From the NCBI RefSeq assembly GCF_000761215.1, contig NZ_CP009438.1, positions 6,304,501 through 6,368,500 on the forward strand: a stretch of DNA of 64,000 bases, read 5' to 3'. Below the pieces are notes generated by a model that was given only the letters and a program-made list of their open reading frames with translations, searched no databases and had not been told where the DNA came from. The DNA is from Streptomyces glaucescens (GTDB taxonomy: Bacteria > Actinomycetota > Actinomycetes > Streptomycetales > Streptomycetaceae). This document shows, piece after piece, positions 50,526-58,597 of the stretch; position 1 is the first letter of the stretch, and every line of letters starts with the position of its first letter. A program made the translations under genes and the position numbers.

Positions 50526-51271
50526 GTCAGCGGCCTTTCCAGTACGAAGGTGAGCACGGCCAGCGCCGCCAGCAGGGCGCAGCTCGCGGCCGTGAAGGGC
50601 ACGGAGATCCGCGCCTCGGGGACCAGGACGCGCAGGGTGCCGTCGTAACCGCGCCCGGCGAGCCCCGCCTGGAGCCGCGTCGCCCGGTCGAACGCCCGCA
50701 CGAACGCGGTCGCGCCCAGCCCGGCCAGCGAACGCCAGGCGGCGGCCCGTGTGGTGTGCCCGAGCCGGGCGGCCTGCGCGTCCCGGATCAGCCGCACGGA
50801 GTCCAGCAGCAGAAAGCTCATCCGGTACGTCACCAGGGCCACGTCCACCACCGGCGCGGGCACCCCGGCCCGCACCAGCCGGGGCAGCAGATCGGACATG
50901 GGGGTGGTGAAGGCGAACAGCAGCACGCCGAGCGAGGCCGCCGAGGTGCGCAGCAGCAGCTCACCGGCGCGCACCGGCCCTTCGGGGGCGAGCGCCAGGA
51001 ACCCCCCGGGCCCGCCCACCTGCACCAGCAGGGTGGCCGCGCCGGTCACGCAGAACCCCAGCGGCACCCGGTAGGCCCGCCACAGCCGGCGCGCGGGCAC
51101 CCCGGCCGGGCCGAGCAGCACGGCCAAGGCGGCCACCAGCACCAGCACCGCGCCCGGCCAGGGCGGCAGGGAGATCGCGAGCACGGTCAGGCCGAGCCCG
51201 AGCACCGCCTTGTCCACCGGATGACGGCGGCGCCAGCGGCTGCCGTGCGCCGCCTCGTCGATCGGCAGCAC
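50522..51271 (-). CDS. cbiQ: CbiQ: cobalt ECF transporter transmembrane component
   Basis: The 249-residue membrane protein has four to five helices and the ECF-T cytoplasmic coupling region: VDVALVTYRMSFLLLDSVRLI, then RDAQAARLGHTTRAAAWRSL (an ARxxG-type element), and a later RATRLQAGLAGRGYDG, which also has the Ala-Arg/Gly-rich ATPase docking pattern. It links CbiO to the CbiMN substrate module. GTG start at 51271, 4 nt after the cbiN stop. Its position between cbiO and cbiN is the standard order. Confidence 0.92.
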   Translation of the reverse strand: MLPIDEAAHGSRWRRRHPVDKAVLGLGLTVLAISLPPWPGAVLVLVAALAVLLGPAGVPARRLWRAYRVPLGFCVTGAATLLVQVGGPGGFLALAPEGPVRAGELLLRTSAASLGVLLFAFTTPMSDLLPRLVRAGVPAPVVDVALVTYRMSFLLLDSVRLIRDAQAARLGHTTRAAAWRSLAGLGATAFVRAFDRATRLQAGLAGRGYDGTLRVLVPEARISVPFTAASCALLAALAVLTFVLERPLT

Positions 51272-51275
51272 GCGC

Positions 51276-51740
51276 TCAGACCCCGGACCCGCCGTCGGCG
51301 CCCGAGCCGCTGTCCCGCCCGCCCGGGGCGGTGACCTGCCCGCTCCCGGCGGTGTGCGGCCCGCTCGCGGGGGTCTGCCGGTCGCTTCCGGGGGTCGGCT
51401 GCCCGCCCCCGGGGGTGTCCTGCCCGGCCAGGGCGCGCTGTTCGCCCTGCCTGCGGCCGCGTCGCAAGCCGAAGTAGTAGGCGAGGACCCCCGCGCCGAT
51501 CGCCGCCTGCAGGGCGAACAACGCCGACTCGATCTCCCCGGACGGCGGCTCGTACAGCGGCGAGAACCAGGGCTCGTAGTCCGGGTCGATCTCGGTGATC
51601 GTCGTCTCGGCCTGGGCGTCCGCGCCCGCGAACGGCTCCTCCTCGTCGTCCCCGAGACCGAGTGCCAGGGGCAGCACGGCGAGCGCGACGACGGCGAGCA
51701 GCAGCAGGACGTTGATCTTCGCGTTGCGGTTCGTCCTCAT
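51276..51740 (-). CDS. cbiN: CbiN: cobalt transporter accessory subunit with repeat-rich tail
   Basis: The 154-residue product matches CbiN in its first 100 residues: an N-terminal membrane helix (INVLLLLAVVALAVLPLALG), an acidic extracytoplasmic loop ending in EPWFSPLYEPPSGEIESALF, and a second helix (AAIGAGVLAYYFGLRRGRR). CbiN contacts CbiM and is needed for cobalt loading. The remaining 50 residues are a cytoplasmic Gly/Ser/Thr/Pro tail with loose repeats (TPGSDRQTPASGP type), unusual for CbiN and probably expendable. The ATG overlaps the cbiM stop (ATGA). Confidence 0.92.
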   Translation of the reverse strand: MRTNRNAKINVLLLLAVVALAVLPLALGLGDDEEEPFAGADAQAETTITEIDPDYEPWFSPLYEPPSGEIESALFALQAAIGAGVLAYYFGLRRGRRQGEQRALAGQDTPGGGQPTPGSDRQTPASGPHTAGSGQVTAPGGRDSGSGADGGSGV

Positions 51741-52447
51741 CGCGCCACCGCCTCGCTGCCGGCCGGCTTCGCCTCGGCCCGCTTGCCGGCCACCAGCACG
51801 CCCAGCCGGGTCAGTTCACCCTTGCTCGACTGCACCAGCAGCCGCATGACCAGCACCGTCAGCAGGCCCTCGCTCACCGCCAGCGGGATCTGCGTGACGG
51901 CGAAGATGGTGCCGAACTTGCCGAGCGCGCCCAGGAAACCGCTGCCGGGGTCGGGGAAGGCCAGCGCGAGCTGGACGCTGGTGACGCAGTAGGTGGACAG
52001 GTCGGCGACGAACGCGCCGAAGAACACCGCGACCATCAGCGGCACGTCGTAGCGCCGCAGCAGCCGGTAGACGGCGTAACCCGCCCACGGGCCGGCGATC
52101 GCCATCGAGAAGACGTTGGCGCCCAGCGTGGTCAGCCCGCCGTGCGCGAGCAGCAGCGCCTGGAACAGCAGTGTGATCGTGCCGAGCACCGCCATCGCGG
52201 GCGGCCGGAACAGGATCGCGCCGAGACCGGTGCCGGTGGGGTGCGAGCAGCTGCCGGTGACCGAGGGCAGTTTGAGGGCGGACAGGACGAAGGTGAAGGC
52301 TCCGGAGGCACCCAGCAGCAGTGTGCTCTCGGGATGCTCACGGACCTCACGCGTCAGGGAACGGACGCCGTGGACGACGAAGGGAGCGGACGCGGCGCCC
52401 CAGGCGACCGCGTGCGCCGGAGGCAGAAAACCCTCGGCTATGTGCAT
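51737..52447 (-). CDS. cbiM: CbiM: cobalt-binding membrane component
   Basis: The 236-residue membrane protein begins MHIAEGFLPPAHAVAWGA, the characteristic CbiM/NikM N-terminus in which the Met amine and His 2 bind the metal. It also contains TGSCSHPTGTGLGAILF (His ligand) and several helices. I start it at the ATG at 52447, because the metal site requires this exact N-terminus; an in-frame extension to 52522 would bury it and lies beside the riboswitch. GGAGAGGG precedes it. It is the first gene after the cobalamin riboswitch, so cobalt uptake should fall when cobalamin is abundant. Confidence 0.95.
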   Translation of the reverse strand: MHIAEGFLPPAHAVAWGAASAPFVVHGVRSLTREVREHPESTLLLGASGAFTFVLSALKLPSVTGSCSHPTGTGLGAILFRPPAMAVLGTITLLFQALLLAHGGLTTLGANVFSMAIAGPWAGYAVYRLLRRYDVPLMVAVFFGAFVADLSTYCVTSVQLALAFPDPGSGFLGALGKFGTIFAVTQIPLAVSEGLLTVLVMRLLVQSSKGELTRLGVLVAGKRAEAKPAGSEAVAR

Positions 52448-52488
52448 GGCTCGAACGACCCTCTCCAGCACCTCGTGGATGGTTGACG

Positions 52489-52650
52489 CGCCTTGGCCGG
52501 TCTCCTGGCTGACGGGTACCACCGCCCGAACTCCGCCTTCCCGGGTCCGTGAGGACCCAGTGGCTGCCCGCGAGGGCCGGAGCCGGACTTCCCGATCACA
52601 GTGGCGAGGGCCGCACCGGCATCACACCGGATTTCCCGTTCACCAAGGCG
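52489..52650 (-). promoter_or_regulatory. Cobalamin riboswitch controlling cbiMNQO
   Basis: On the minus strand the leader shows the cobalamin-element landmarks in order: GAACGGGAAATCCGGTG, CGGCCCTCGCCACTGTGATC, GCAGCCACTGG, CCCGGGAAGGCGG and AGCCAGGAGACCGGCC. A closing stem CGCCTTGG (52650-52643) pairs perfectly with CCAAGGCG (52496-52489). It ends about 40 nt before the cbiM start codon, so ligand binding could hide the ribosome site or terminate transcription. Confidence 0.95.
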
Positions 52651-52819
52651 TGGTGACAGTAATGCCCTGCTCCGGGTGGTGACAAGCGCACCCCGGGGGC
52701 GCTCGGCGGCACCGCCCACCCACCGGCGCACGCCCCCCGCCGCCCGAACGGCCGCAAGCCCCGTGGGGACCGGGGTGTCCCCGGTCGCCACGGTGACGCC
52801 ACCGGCCGCAGGGCCACGA

Positions 52820-53160
52820 ACAGCGTGCTCAACACCACACGGGCGAGGGCCGGCTCCGGCAGTCCGGCTTCCGCGAGCCGGCTCCGGCAGTCCCGCTCCG
52901 TCTGTCCGGCCCTCGCGGACCGGCCCTGGCAGTCCGGCTCCCGCGGGCCGGCCCCGGTGGGCCGGTGCCGATGGCCGGCTCCGGGAGGGCCGGTGGGCCG
53001 GTGCCGGTGGGGCGCCCCAGGCGGGCCGGTGCCGATGGGGCAATCCCGGTGGGCCGGTGGCGAGAAGTGAACCCCGGTGGGCCGGTATCAATGGGTCAGC
53101 CACTCGGGTCGGTTCCGCAGGTCAGTTCTGCGGGGCAGCCCCGCAGGTCAGCCCCGCAGG
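52820..53160. repeat. Degenerate tandem-repeat tract upstream of the riboswitch
   Basis: This stretch is built from short GC-rich units: GTGGGCCGGTGCCGATGG-like repeats (about 52950-53100) and CCCGCAGGTCAGC repeats (three copies, about 53120-53165). Open frames here, on both strands, merely translate the repeats (Pro/Arg/Gly/Ala). It lies between the glycerophosphodiesterase stop codon and the cbi leader. I see no gene. About 52651-52819 also shows none. Confidence 0.7.
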
Positions 53161-54291
53161 TCAGCCACGCGGGTGGTACGGCTTCGGCAGCCGCATGCCC
53201 CGCTCCGCCATCAGGGCCCGTACCCGGTCCGGATAGTCGGTGATGATCCCGTCCACGCCCAGTTCCATCAGCGCGGCCACCGTGGCCGGATCGTCGCAGG
53301 TCCACGGGACGACCTTCAGTCCGCGGGCATGGGCGGCGGCGATCATCGCCCGGTCCGGGTAGAAGCGGAAGCCGGGGTCGCCGATCTTCCCGTTCTGCGG
53401 GAAGCCGTAATTGGGGGAGAGCGCCCGGACCCCGGGGACGGTGGCGGCGGCCCGCACGAAGTCGCCGCCGTAGTCGTCGGCGTCGATCCCGCCGAGCCAC
53501 GGGGAGGCGCCGGGCCTGCCGACCTGGAGGAAGTCGTGGTTGGTGAGGGCGACCAGCGGCCAGCGCGGCGCGAGCCGGTGCATGACCTTCAGCGCGCCCC
53601 AGTCGAAGGACTGGATGGTCACCTGCCGCTCGATGCCCGAGGCGCGGATCTCCTCGTACACCCGCCGCACGAACAGCTCGCGCGGTGCGGTCTGCTCGGG
53701 GGCGCCCGCCTCGACCTTGGTCTCGACGTTGAGGGTCACCTGGCGGGCCCGGTACCGCTTCACCAGGTCCAGCACGTCCCGCAGTTCCACCATCCTGGCG
53801 CCCGCGATCCGTTCCTGCCCGGGGTGGCCCGGCAGTTGCCGGTAGCCGCAGTCCAGGGTCCGGAGCTGGGCCAGGGTCAGGTCCTTCACGTAGGCGCCGA
53901 CGTACGGGTACTGCGGGTCGCCGGGCACGACGGGTGCCGTGTCCCGGCACTTCTGGGCGCTGACCTGCCGGTCGTGGGTGACGACGACCTTGTGGTCCCG
54001 GGTGATCTGGGTGTCCAGCTCCAGCGTGGACACCCCGAGCCGCAGGGCCTTGGCGAACCCCTCCAGCGTGCTCTCCGTGGTCAGGCCGAGGCCACCGCGG
54101 TGGGCCTGGAGGTCGAAGCGGGTCTTCCGGGGCGAAGCCGTCACCAGGGACGGAGCGCCGGGCACCGGCCCGGCGGCGGCGGTTGCAGCGGTGTCGGTGA
54201 CGGTGTCGGTGTCGGTGGTGGCGTGGGCGGACGCCGGGAGCGCGAGAGCCGGCAGCAGGGCCAGGGCGGCGAGGAAGTGTCGGGCGGACAT
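53161..54291 (-). CDS. Secreted glycerophosphodiester phosphodiesterase
   Basis: The 376-residue protein has a signal peptide (about 1-22, ending ASAHA), a Thr/Asp/Ala linker, and a GDPD TIM barrel with FDLQAHRGGLGLTTEST, STLELDTQITRDHKVVVTHD and LNVETKVE. These carry the catalytic HRG histidine, the Glu-x-Asp metal pair, the second His and another Glu. It ends with GVDGIITDYPDR, typical of the family. It would hydrolyse glycerophosphodiesters outside the cell to glycerol 3-phosphate and an alcohol, supplying phosphate and glycerol. The ATG at 54291 is preceded by GTGAGGT. It stands alone. Confidence 0.94.
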   Translation of the reverse strand: MSARHFLAALALLPALALPASAHATTDTDTVTDTAATAAAGPVPGAPSLVTASPRKTRFDLQAHRGGLGLTTESTLEGFAKALRLGVSTLELDTQITRDHKVVVTHDRQVSAQKCRDTAPVVPGDPQYPYVGAYVKDLTLAQLRTLDCGYRQLPGHPGQERIAGARMVELRDVLDLVKRYRARQVTLNVETKVEAGAPEQTAPRELFVRRVYEEIRASGIERQVTIQSFDWGALKVMHRLAPRWPLVALTNHDFLQVGRPGASPWLGGIDADDYGGDFVRAAATVPGVRALSPNYGFPQNGKIGDPGFRFYPDRAMIAAAHARGLKVVPWTCDDPATVAALMELGVDGIITDYPDRVRALMAERGMRLPKPYHPRG

Positions 54292-54453
54292 CGGGACCTC
54301 ACTCGTTCGTCGAAGGGACGCCCTGGGACGCTAGTTCGCCGCGGGGCGGGCCAGAAGGACGCGGGAGTGAGGGAGCCGTGAACGCTCGGGAAACCGGCCG
54401 CTCGGCCACCCGAGTACCATGCCACACGGCGCATCACGGGGGAGTGGGCGGAC

Positions 54454-55194
54454 ATGCGCGTGAGGCATTCGGGGGAGCGCTGCATCATGACGCGGAGGAC
54501 CGTGAACAACATCCTGCTGTCCGGCGTCGTCGGCTCGACCGCGTACGGACTCGCCCACGAGGACTCCGACGTCGACCGGCTCGGCGTGTTCGCGGCGCCC
54601 ACCGAGTCCCTGCACGGGCTGCACGCGCCGAAGGAGTCCCACGTCTCCACGGCACCGGACCGCACCCTGCACGAGGCGGCCAAGTGGTGCCGGCTCGCCC
54701 TCGGCGGCAACCCTACGGTGATGGAACTGGTCTGGCTGCCCGACGAGCTGTACGAGGTGCGCACCCCGCTCGGTGACGAACTGATCGACATCCGCACCAC
54801 GCTGCTGAGCGCCCGCCGGGTGCGCGACGCCTACCTCGGTTACGCCACCCAGCAGTTCAGGAAGCTGCAGAACCGGTTCGCCGCCGACGAGCACGGAACT
54901 CCCGCCCGCAGGCGCTCCGCCAAGCACGCCCGCCACCTCAAGCGGCTCTGCCACCAGGGCTACGAGCTGTACACCACGGGCCGACTGACCGTCCGGGTCG
55001 ACGACCCCGAGGAGTACCGCCGCTTCGGCGAACAGGTCGCCGCCGACCCGTCCGCCGCGCTGCCGCTGCTGCGCCACTACGAGTCCGCCTTCGACCGGAC
55101 CCGCAGCGCACTGCCCGAACAGCCCGACGAGAGCGCGGCGGACGCGTGGCTGCGCCGGGTCCGGGCGCACTTCTACACGCCCGAGGCGGCATAG
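54454..55194 (+). CDS. DNA polymerase beta-superfamily nucleotidyltransferase (RlaP-like)
   Basis: The 246-residue product carries the nucleotidyltransferase motif GSTAYGLAHEDSDVDRLGVF (GS...SDxD) and a helical C-terminal region with KHARHLKRLCHQGYELY, as in RlaP-type RNA-repair-linked nucleotidyltransferases. Such enzymes transfer a nucleotide to RNA or protein; the target here is unknown. Two starts are equally good: ATG 54454 and ATG 54487, each with GGGGGAG 9 nt upstream. The shorter form (235 residues) would begin MTRRTVNNILLSG. It is monocistronic, with no RtcB, RtcA or ligase gene beside it. Confidence 0.82.
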   Translation: MRVRHSGERCIMTRRTVNNILLSGVVGSTAYGLAHEDSDVDRLGVFAAPTESLHGLHAPKESHVSTAPDRTLHEAAKWCRLALGGNPTVMELVWLPDELYEVRTPLGDELIDIRTTLLSARRVRDAYLGYATQQFRKLQNRFAADEHGTPARRRSAKHARHLKRLCHQGYELYTTGRLTVRVDDPEEYRRFGEQVAADPSAALPLLRHYESAFDRTRSALPEQPDESAADAWLRRVRAHFYTPEAA

Positions 55195-55325
55195 GCGGCC
55201 GCTGAAAAACCCGGTGCCGGCGACCGGTACCGCTCCCTACACTCGCCGGGGTGATCGTGCACCGCCCCCGGGGCGGGGCGCGGCGCGTTGCCGTGTGAAG
55301 CGAGTCGAGTGAGGGGAGCCGGGCC

Positions 55326-55430
55326 GTGCGTGACCGCACCGCTGTCGTTGTTCCCCGTTCCCGCTCCGAGGTGATCCTGGTGTCCACGGCCGCCCGGTGC
55401 CCGCTGCGCGGCCGGCACCGGATGCCGTGA
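55326..55430 (+). CDS. Candidate 34-residue upstream ORF (leader peptide) before the EF-G-like gene
   Basis: A GTG at 55326 with AGGGGAG about 8 nt upstream opens a 34-codon frame ending TGA at 55430. It encodes a basic peptide with VVVPRSRSEVILVSTAARC and a C-terminal CPLRGRHRMP. It lies about 210 bp before the EF-G-like start. Short ORFs ahead of ribosome-protection or translation-factor genes often serve attenuation. Whether it is translated is unknown. The rest of 55195-55639 shows no gene. Confidence 0.35.
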   Translation: MRDRTAVVVPRSRSEVILVSTAARCPLRGRHRMP

Positions 55431-55639
55431 CGAAGACGCGGACACGGCGTCGGTCACGTCCGAGTTCCACAACGCCCCGCTGAGCCGACCGGGTCCGCCA
55501 CGACGGACACCGGGCCGGCGGTACCGCCGTGGACCCGGGCCCCGCCCCGCCCCGTCCTGCCCCGCACTCCTGCCGGCCTTCGTCCCGGTCAATCGCGCGC
55601 CGCCCTTCCCGCACCACACACTCCGAAAGGCCACGGGCC

Positions 55640-57814
55640 GTGCGAACCGACCTCACCAGCCTCGCCACCATCCGCAACCTGGGCATCCTCGCCCACGTCG
55701 ACGCGGGCAAGACCACCGTCACCGAGCGGATCCTGTACGCCACCGGCACCACCCACCGACGCGGAGAGGTCCACGACGGCACCACCGTCACCGACTTCGA
55801 CCCGCAGGAGCGCGACCGTGGCATCACCATCTTCGCGGCGGCGGTCAGCTGCGCCTGGAACGGCCACCGCCTCAACCTGATCGACACGCCAGGACACGTC
55901 GACTTCGCCGACGAGGTGGAACGTTCACTGCGCGTGCTGGACGGGGCGGTCGCGGTGTTCGACGCGGTCGCGGGCGTGGAACCGCAGAGCGAGTCGGTGT
56001 GGCGGCAGGCGGACCGGCACGGTGTGCCGAGGATCGCCTTCGTCAACAAACTCGACCGCGCGGGCGCCGACCTCGACGCGGCCGTCGCGTCGATCCGGGA
56101 CCGGCTGCACCCGGCGCCGCTGGTCGTCCAGCTGCCGATCGGGACGGAGGACGGCTTCCGCGGGGTGGTCGACCTGATCCACATGCGAGCACTGACCTGG
56201 GCGGACGCCGGGGAGGCCAGGGTGGCGGGGCCGGTGCCGGACGAGCTGCGGGAGGAGGCGCGGCGCCGCCGGCGGGCGCTGGAGGAGGCGGTCGCGGAAC
56301 TGCATCCGGGCGCGCTGGAGGAATTCTGTACGCGGTCGGCGGTCTCCGCGACGACGCTCGTCGCCGCGCTGCGTGACCTGACGCGCGACGGCGACGGCGT
56401 GGTCGTCCTGTGCGGCTCGGCCTACCGCAACCGCGGCATCGAGCCGCTGCTGGACGCGGTGGTGGCGTACCTGCCGTCACCGGTGGACGTGCCGCCGGTA
56501 CGCGGCGTCGCGAAGCAGAACGGCGTCGCGGAGGAGAATGGCGTCACGGAGCAGAACGGCGTCACGGAGCAGAACGGCGTCACGGAGGAGAACGGCGTCC
56601 CGGAGGCCAGGGGCACCTCGGAGGACAACGACGGGGCGCTGCAGCAACGCACCGCCTCCCCCGACACCCCCTTCGCCGCCCTCGCCTTCAAGGTGAACGC
56701 CACCCCCACCGGCCGCCTCACCTACCTCCGCATCTACTCCGGCACCATCGAGAAGGGAGACACCGTGTGGGACGCGAACGCCCGCCGTACTGAGCGCATC
56801 GGCCGCATCCTGCGCGTGCAGGCGGACCGGCACGCCCAGCTGGAACGCGCGGCGGCCGGCGACATCGTCGCCGTCGTCGGGCTGAAGTCCGCGCGGGCCG
56901 GCACCACGCTGTGCGACCCGGCCGCGCCGATCGTCCTGGAACCGCCCGGCGCCGCCGACCCGGTGGTCTCCGTCGCGGTCGAGGCACGCCGTACCGCCGA
57001 CTCCGGTCGGCTCGCCACGGCCCTCGCCCGGCTCGCCGAGGAGGACCCCTCCCTGGTGGTCCGCACCGACCCGGAGACCGGGCAGACGGTGCTGTCAGGC
57101 ATGGGCGAACTGCACCTGGAGGTCGCGGTGGAGAAGATCCGCCGCGCCCACGGACTGGACGTCGGCGTCGGCCGGCCACGGGTCGCCTACCGGGAGACGG
57201 TGCTGCGCGGGGTGCGGGGCCACGTCCACCGGCACGTCAAACAGGACGGCGGGGCAGGCCAGTTCGCGCACGTGGTCCTCGACGTCGAGCCGCTGCACCC
57301 CGAACCCGGCGGCACCGGCTTCGCGTTCCGCTCCACGGTCGTCGGCGGGCGCGTCCCGCAGGAGTACGTCCGGGCGGTCGAGGCGGGCTGCCGCGACGCC
57401 CTCGCCGAGGGCCCGCTCGGCGGCCACCCGGTGACCGGACTGCGGGTGACGCTGACCGACGGCTCGACCCATGTGAAGGACTCCTCCGAGATGGCGTTCC
57501 GCACCGCGGGCCGCGCGGCACTCCTCGGCGCCCTGCGCGACGCGGCGATGACCGTCCTGGAACCGGTCGCCGAGGTCACGGTGACCGTGCCGGAGGACGC
57601 CGTCGGCGGCGTCCTCGGCGACCTCGCGGCCCGCCGCGGCCGGGTGACCGGCTCCGTCGTACGAGCGGGCGCGGCGACCGTCACCGCCACCGTGCCCTTG
57701 GCCGAACTCTTCGGCTACGCCACCCGCCTGCGCGGCCGCACCCAGGGCCGCGGCACCTTCACGGCCCGGCCGACGGGGTACGCACCCGCCCCGCAGACCA
57801 CATCGACGCGTTAA
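55640..57814 (+). CDS. EF-G-like translational GTPase (EF-G2 / ribosome-protection type)
   Basis: The 724-residue protein has the EF-G/TetM layout: G domain with AHVDAGKTTVTERIL (G1), RGITIFAAA (G2), DTPGHVDF (G3) and NKLDRAGAD (G4), then domains II-V ending ELFGYATRLRGRTQGRGTF, the EF-G domain V signature. Length and lack of operon context (no rpsL, rpsG or tuf) say it is a second EF-G, not the housekeeping one. Related proteins protect ribosomes from antibiotics or aid ribosome recycling; which applies here is open. GTG 55640 follows AAAGG. Between G domain and domain II sits an 18-bp tandem repeat encoding NGVTEQ-type units. A perfect terminator follows. Confidence 0.9.
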   Translation: MRTDLTSLATIRNLGILAHVDAGKTTVTERILYATGTTHRRGEVHDGTTVTDFDPQERDRGITIFAAAVSCAWNGHRLNLIDTPGHVDFADEVERSLRVLDGAVAVFDAVAGVEPQSESVWRQADRHGVPRIAFVNKLDRAGADLDAAVASIRDRLHPAPLVVQLPIGTEDGFRGVVDLIHMRALTWADAGEARVAGPVPDELREEARRRRRALEEAVAELHPGALEEFCTRSAVSATTLVAALRDLTRDGDGVVVLCGSAYRNRGIEPLLDAVVAYLPSPVDVPPVRGVAKQNGVAEENGVTEQNGVTEQNGVTEENGVPEARGTSEDNDGALQQRTASPDTPFAALAFKVNATPTGRLTYLRIYSGTIEKGDTVWDANARRTERIGRILRVQADRHAQLERAAAGDIVAVVGLKSARAGTTLCDPAAPIVLEPPGAADPVVSVAVEARRTADSGRLATALARLAEEDPSLVVRTDPETGQTVLSGMGELHLEVAVEKIRRAHGLDVGVGRPRVAYRETVLRGVRGHVHRHVKQDGGAGQFAHVVLDVEPLHPEPGGTGFAFRSTVVGGRVPQEYVRAVEAGCRDALAEGPLGGHPVTGLRVTLTDGSTHVKDSSEMAFRTAGRAALLGALRDAAMTVLEPVAEVTVTVPEDAVGGVLGDLAARRGRVTGSVVRAGAATVTATVPLAELFGYATRLRGRTQGRGTFTARPTGYAPAPQTTSTR
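56504..56605 (+). repeat. In-frame 18-bp tandem repeat inside the EF-G-like gene
   Basis: About 5.7 units of GGCGTC(A/G)CGGAGCAGAAC encode GV(T/A)E(Q/E)N repeats at residues 289-322, in the linker between the GTPase domain and domain II. Units at 56540 and 56558 are identical, which points to recent slippage. The reading frame is kept because the unit is a multiple of three. Confidence 0.9.
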
Positions 57815-57852
57815 CGACGCCGGCCCCCGCCCGGCCCGGAACGTCCGTGGCC

Positions 57853-57890
57853 CCGGGTCCTCCTCCCCGCCGCAAGGGAGGAGGACCCGG
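57853..57890 (+). terminator. Perfect 15-bp hairpin after the EF-G-like gene
   Basis: CCGGGTCCTCCTCCC (57853-57867) and GGGAGGAGGACCCGG (57876-57890) are exact complements around an 8-nt loop, 38 bp after the stop codon. Confidence 0.9.
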
Positions 57891-58039
57891 CGAACGGGCT
57901 CACGAGCACGACCGCTCCGGCCGGTGCCGGCGACGCGACGCCGAGTTCGCGGCGCACACCAACCCAGGCTTGGCCGCACGGCAAGCCGTAACCCGGCGCC
58001 GCGTCCTCGTTCCCGAACTACCGGCGGACGGAGGAACTG

Positions 58040-58597
58040 ATGGAGTACAACCTCAACCAGAACAAGGCCGCTATCGAGGCGGGGATCAAGGGCCCGCCAC
58101 CGCCGGCGGACAGCCAGGCCGAGAAATTCCTCTCGACGGCGCCGACCGGCGAGACGAGTGGGCGCAGCGTGTTCAAGCAGCCAGTGGACCCGAACGACCC
58201 GTTCTCCAGGTACAAGGAGGGCGGGACGAATGCCAAGGCGTACGACGTGAACGGCATCGACACGCGTCCATCACGGCAGGCAGCAGTCAGGGCGGCCGCA
58301 ACAGCTCCGCGCACCGCGACTCCACCCGTCCCCGCACCCGCGCCTGATGGCGCTGCTCGCCAGCGCGGTCACCGGCGGCGGACGACAGGGCCGGGTCCCG
58401 AACGCAGGAGTCCCCTCTCGTGGGAGTCAGGAGGGCGGATACCGACGGGCCGGGTGTCGCGGCGAGGTGGTGCCGTCGGCCCAGCCGTCCCCGGCCGTCG
58501 CCCACGCCATCCAGGACATTCGCGCCATCCGCGGCATCGGGGACGTCGGCAACCGTCGTGGCGGCCGTGCCGTCCGGGGCGGTGGGGCCGTTCGTGA
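58040..58597 (+). CDS. Small hypothetical protein, probably C-terminally altered
   Basis: A strong ribosome site (GGAGGAACTG) precedes the ATG at 58040. The first 75 residues look like real protein: MEYNLNQNKAAIEAG, then a KFLSTAPTGETSGRSVFKQP stretch and FSRYKEGGTNAKAYDVNGID. After about residue 80 the frame becomes Arg/Pro/Gly-rich and runs antisense over the end of the CDP-alcohol phosphotransferase gene, as expected if a downstream stop was lost or a frameshift occurred. I do not recognise the family. It may be a truncated remnant of a longer gene or a small protein whose true end is blurred by rearrangement near 58280. No partner is evident. Confidence 0.4.
   Translation: MEYNLNQNKAAIEAGIKGPPPPADSQAEKFLSTAPTGETSGRSVFKQPVDPNDPFSRYKEGGTNAKAYDVNGIDTRPSRQAAVRAAATAPRTATPPVPAPAPDGAARQRGHRRRTTGPGPERRSPLSWESGGRIPTGRVSRRGGAVGPAVPGRRPRHPGHSRHPRHRGRRQPSWRPCRPGRWGRS

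Noticed and set aside
52438..53103. Minus-strand frame of about 220 codons over the riboswitch and repeat tract
   Set aside because: Its content is translation of short GC-rich repeats and of the structured cobalamin leader.
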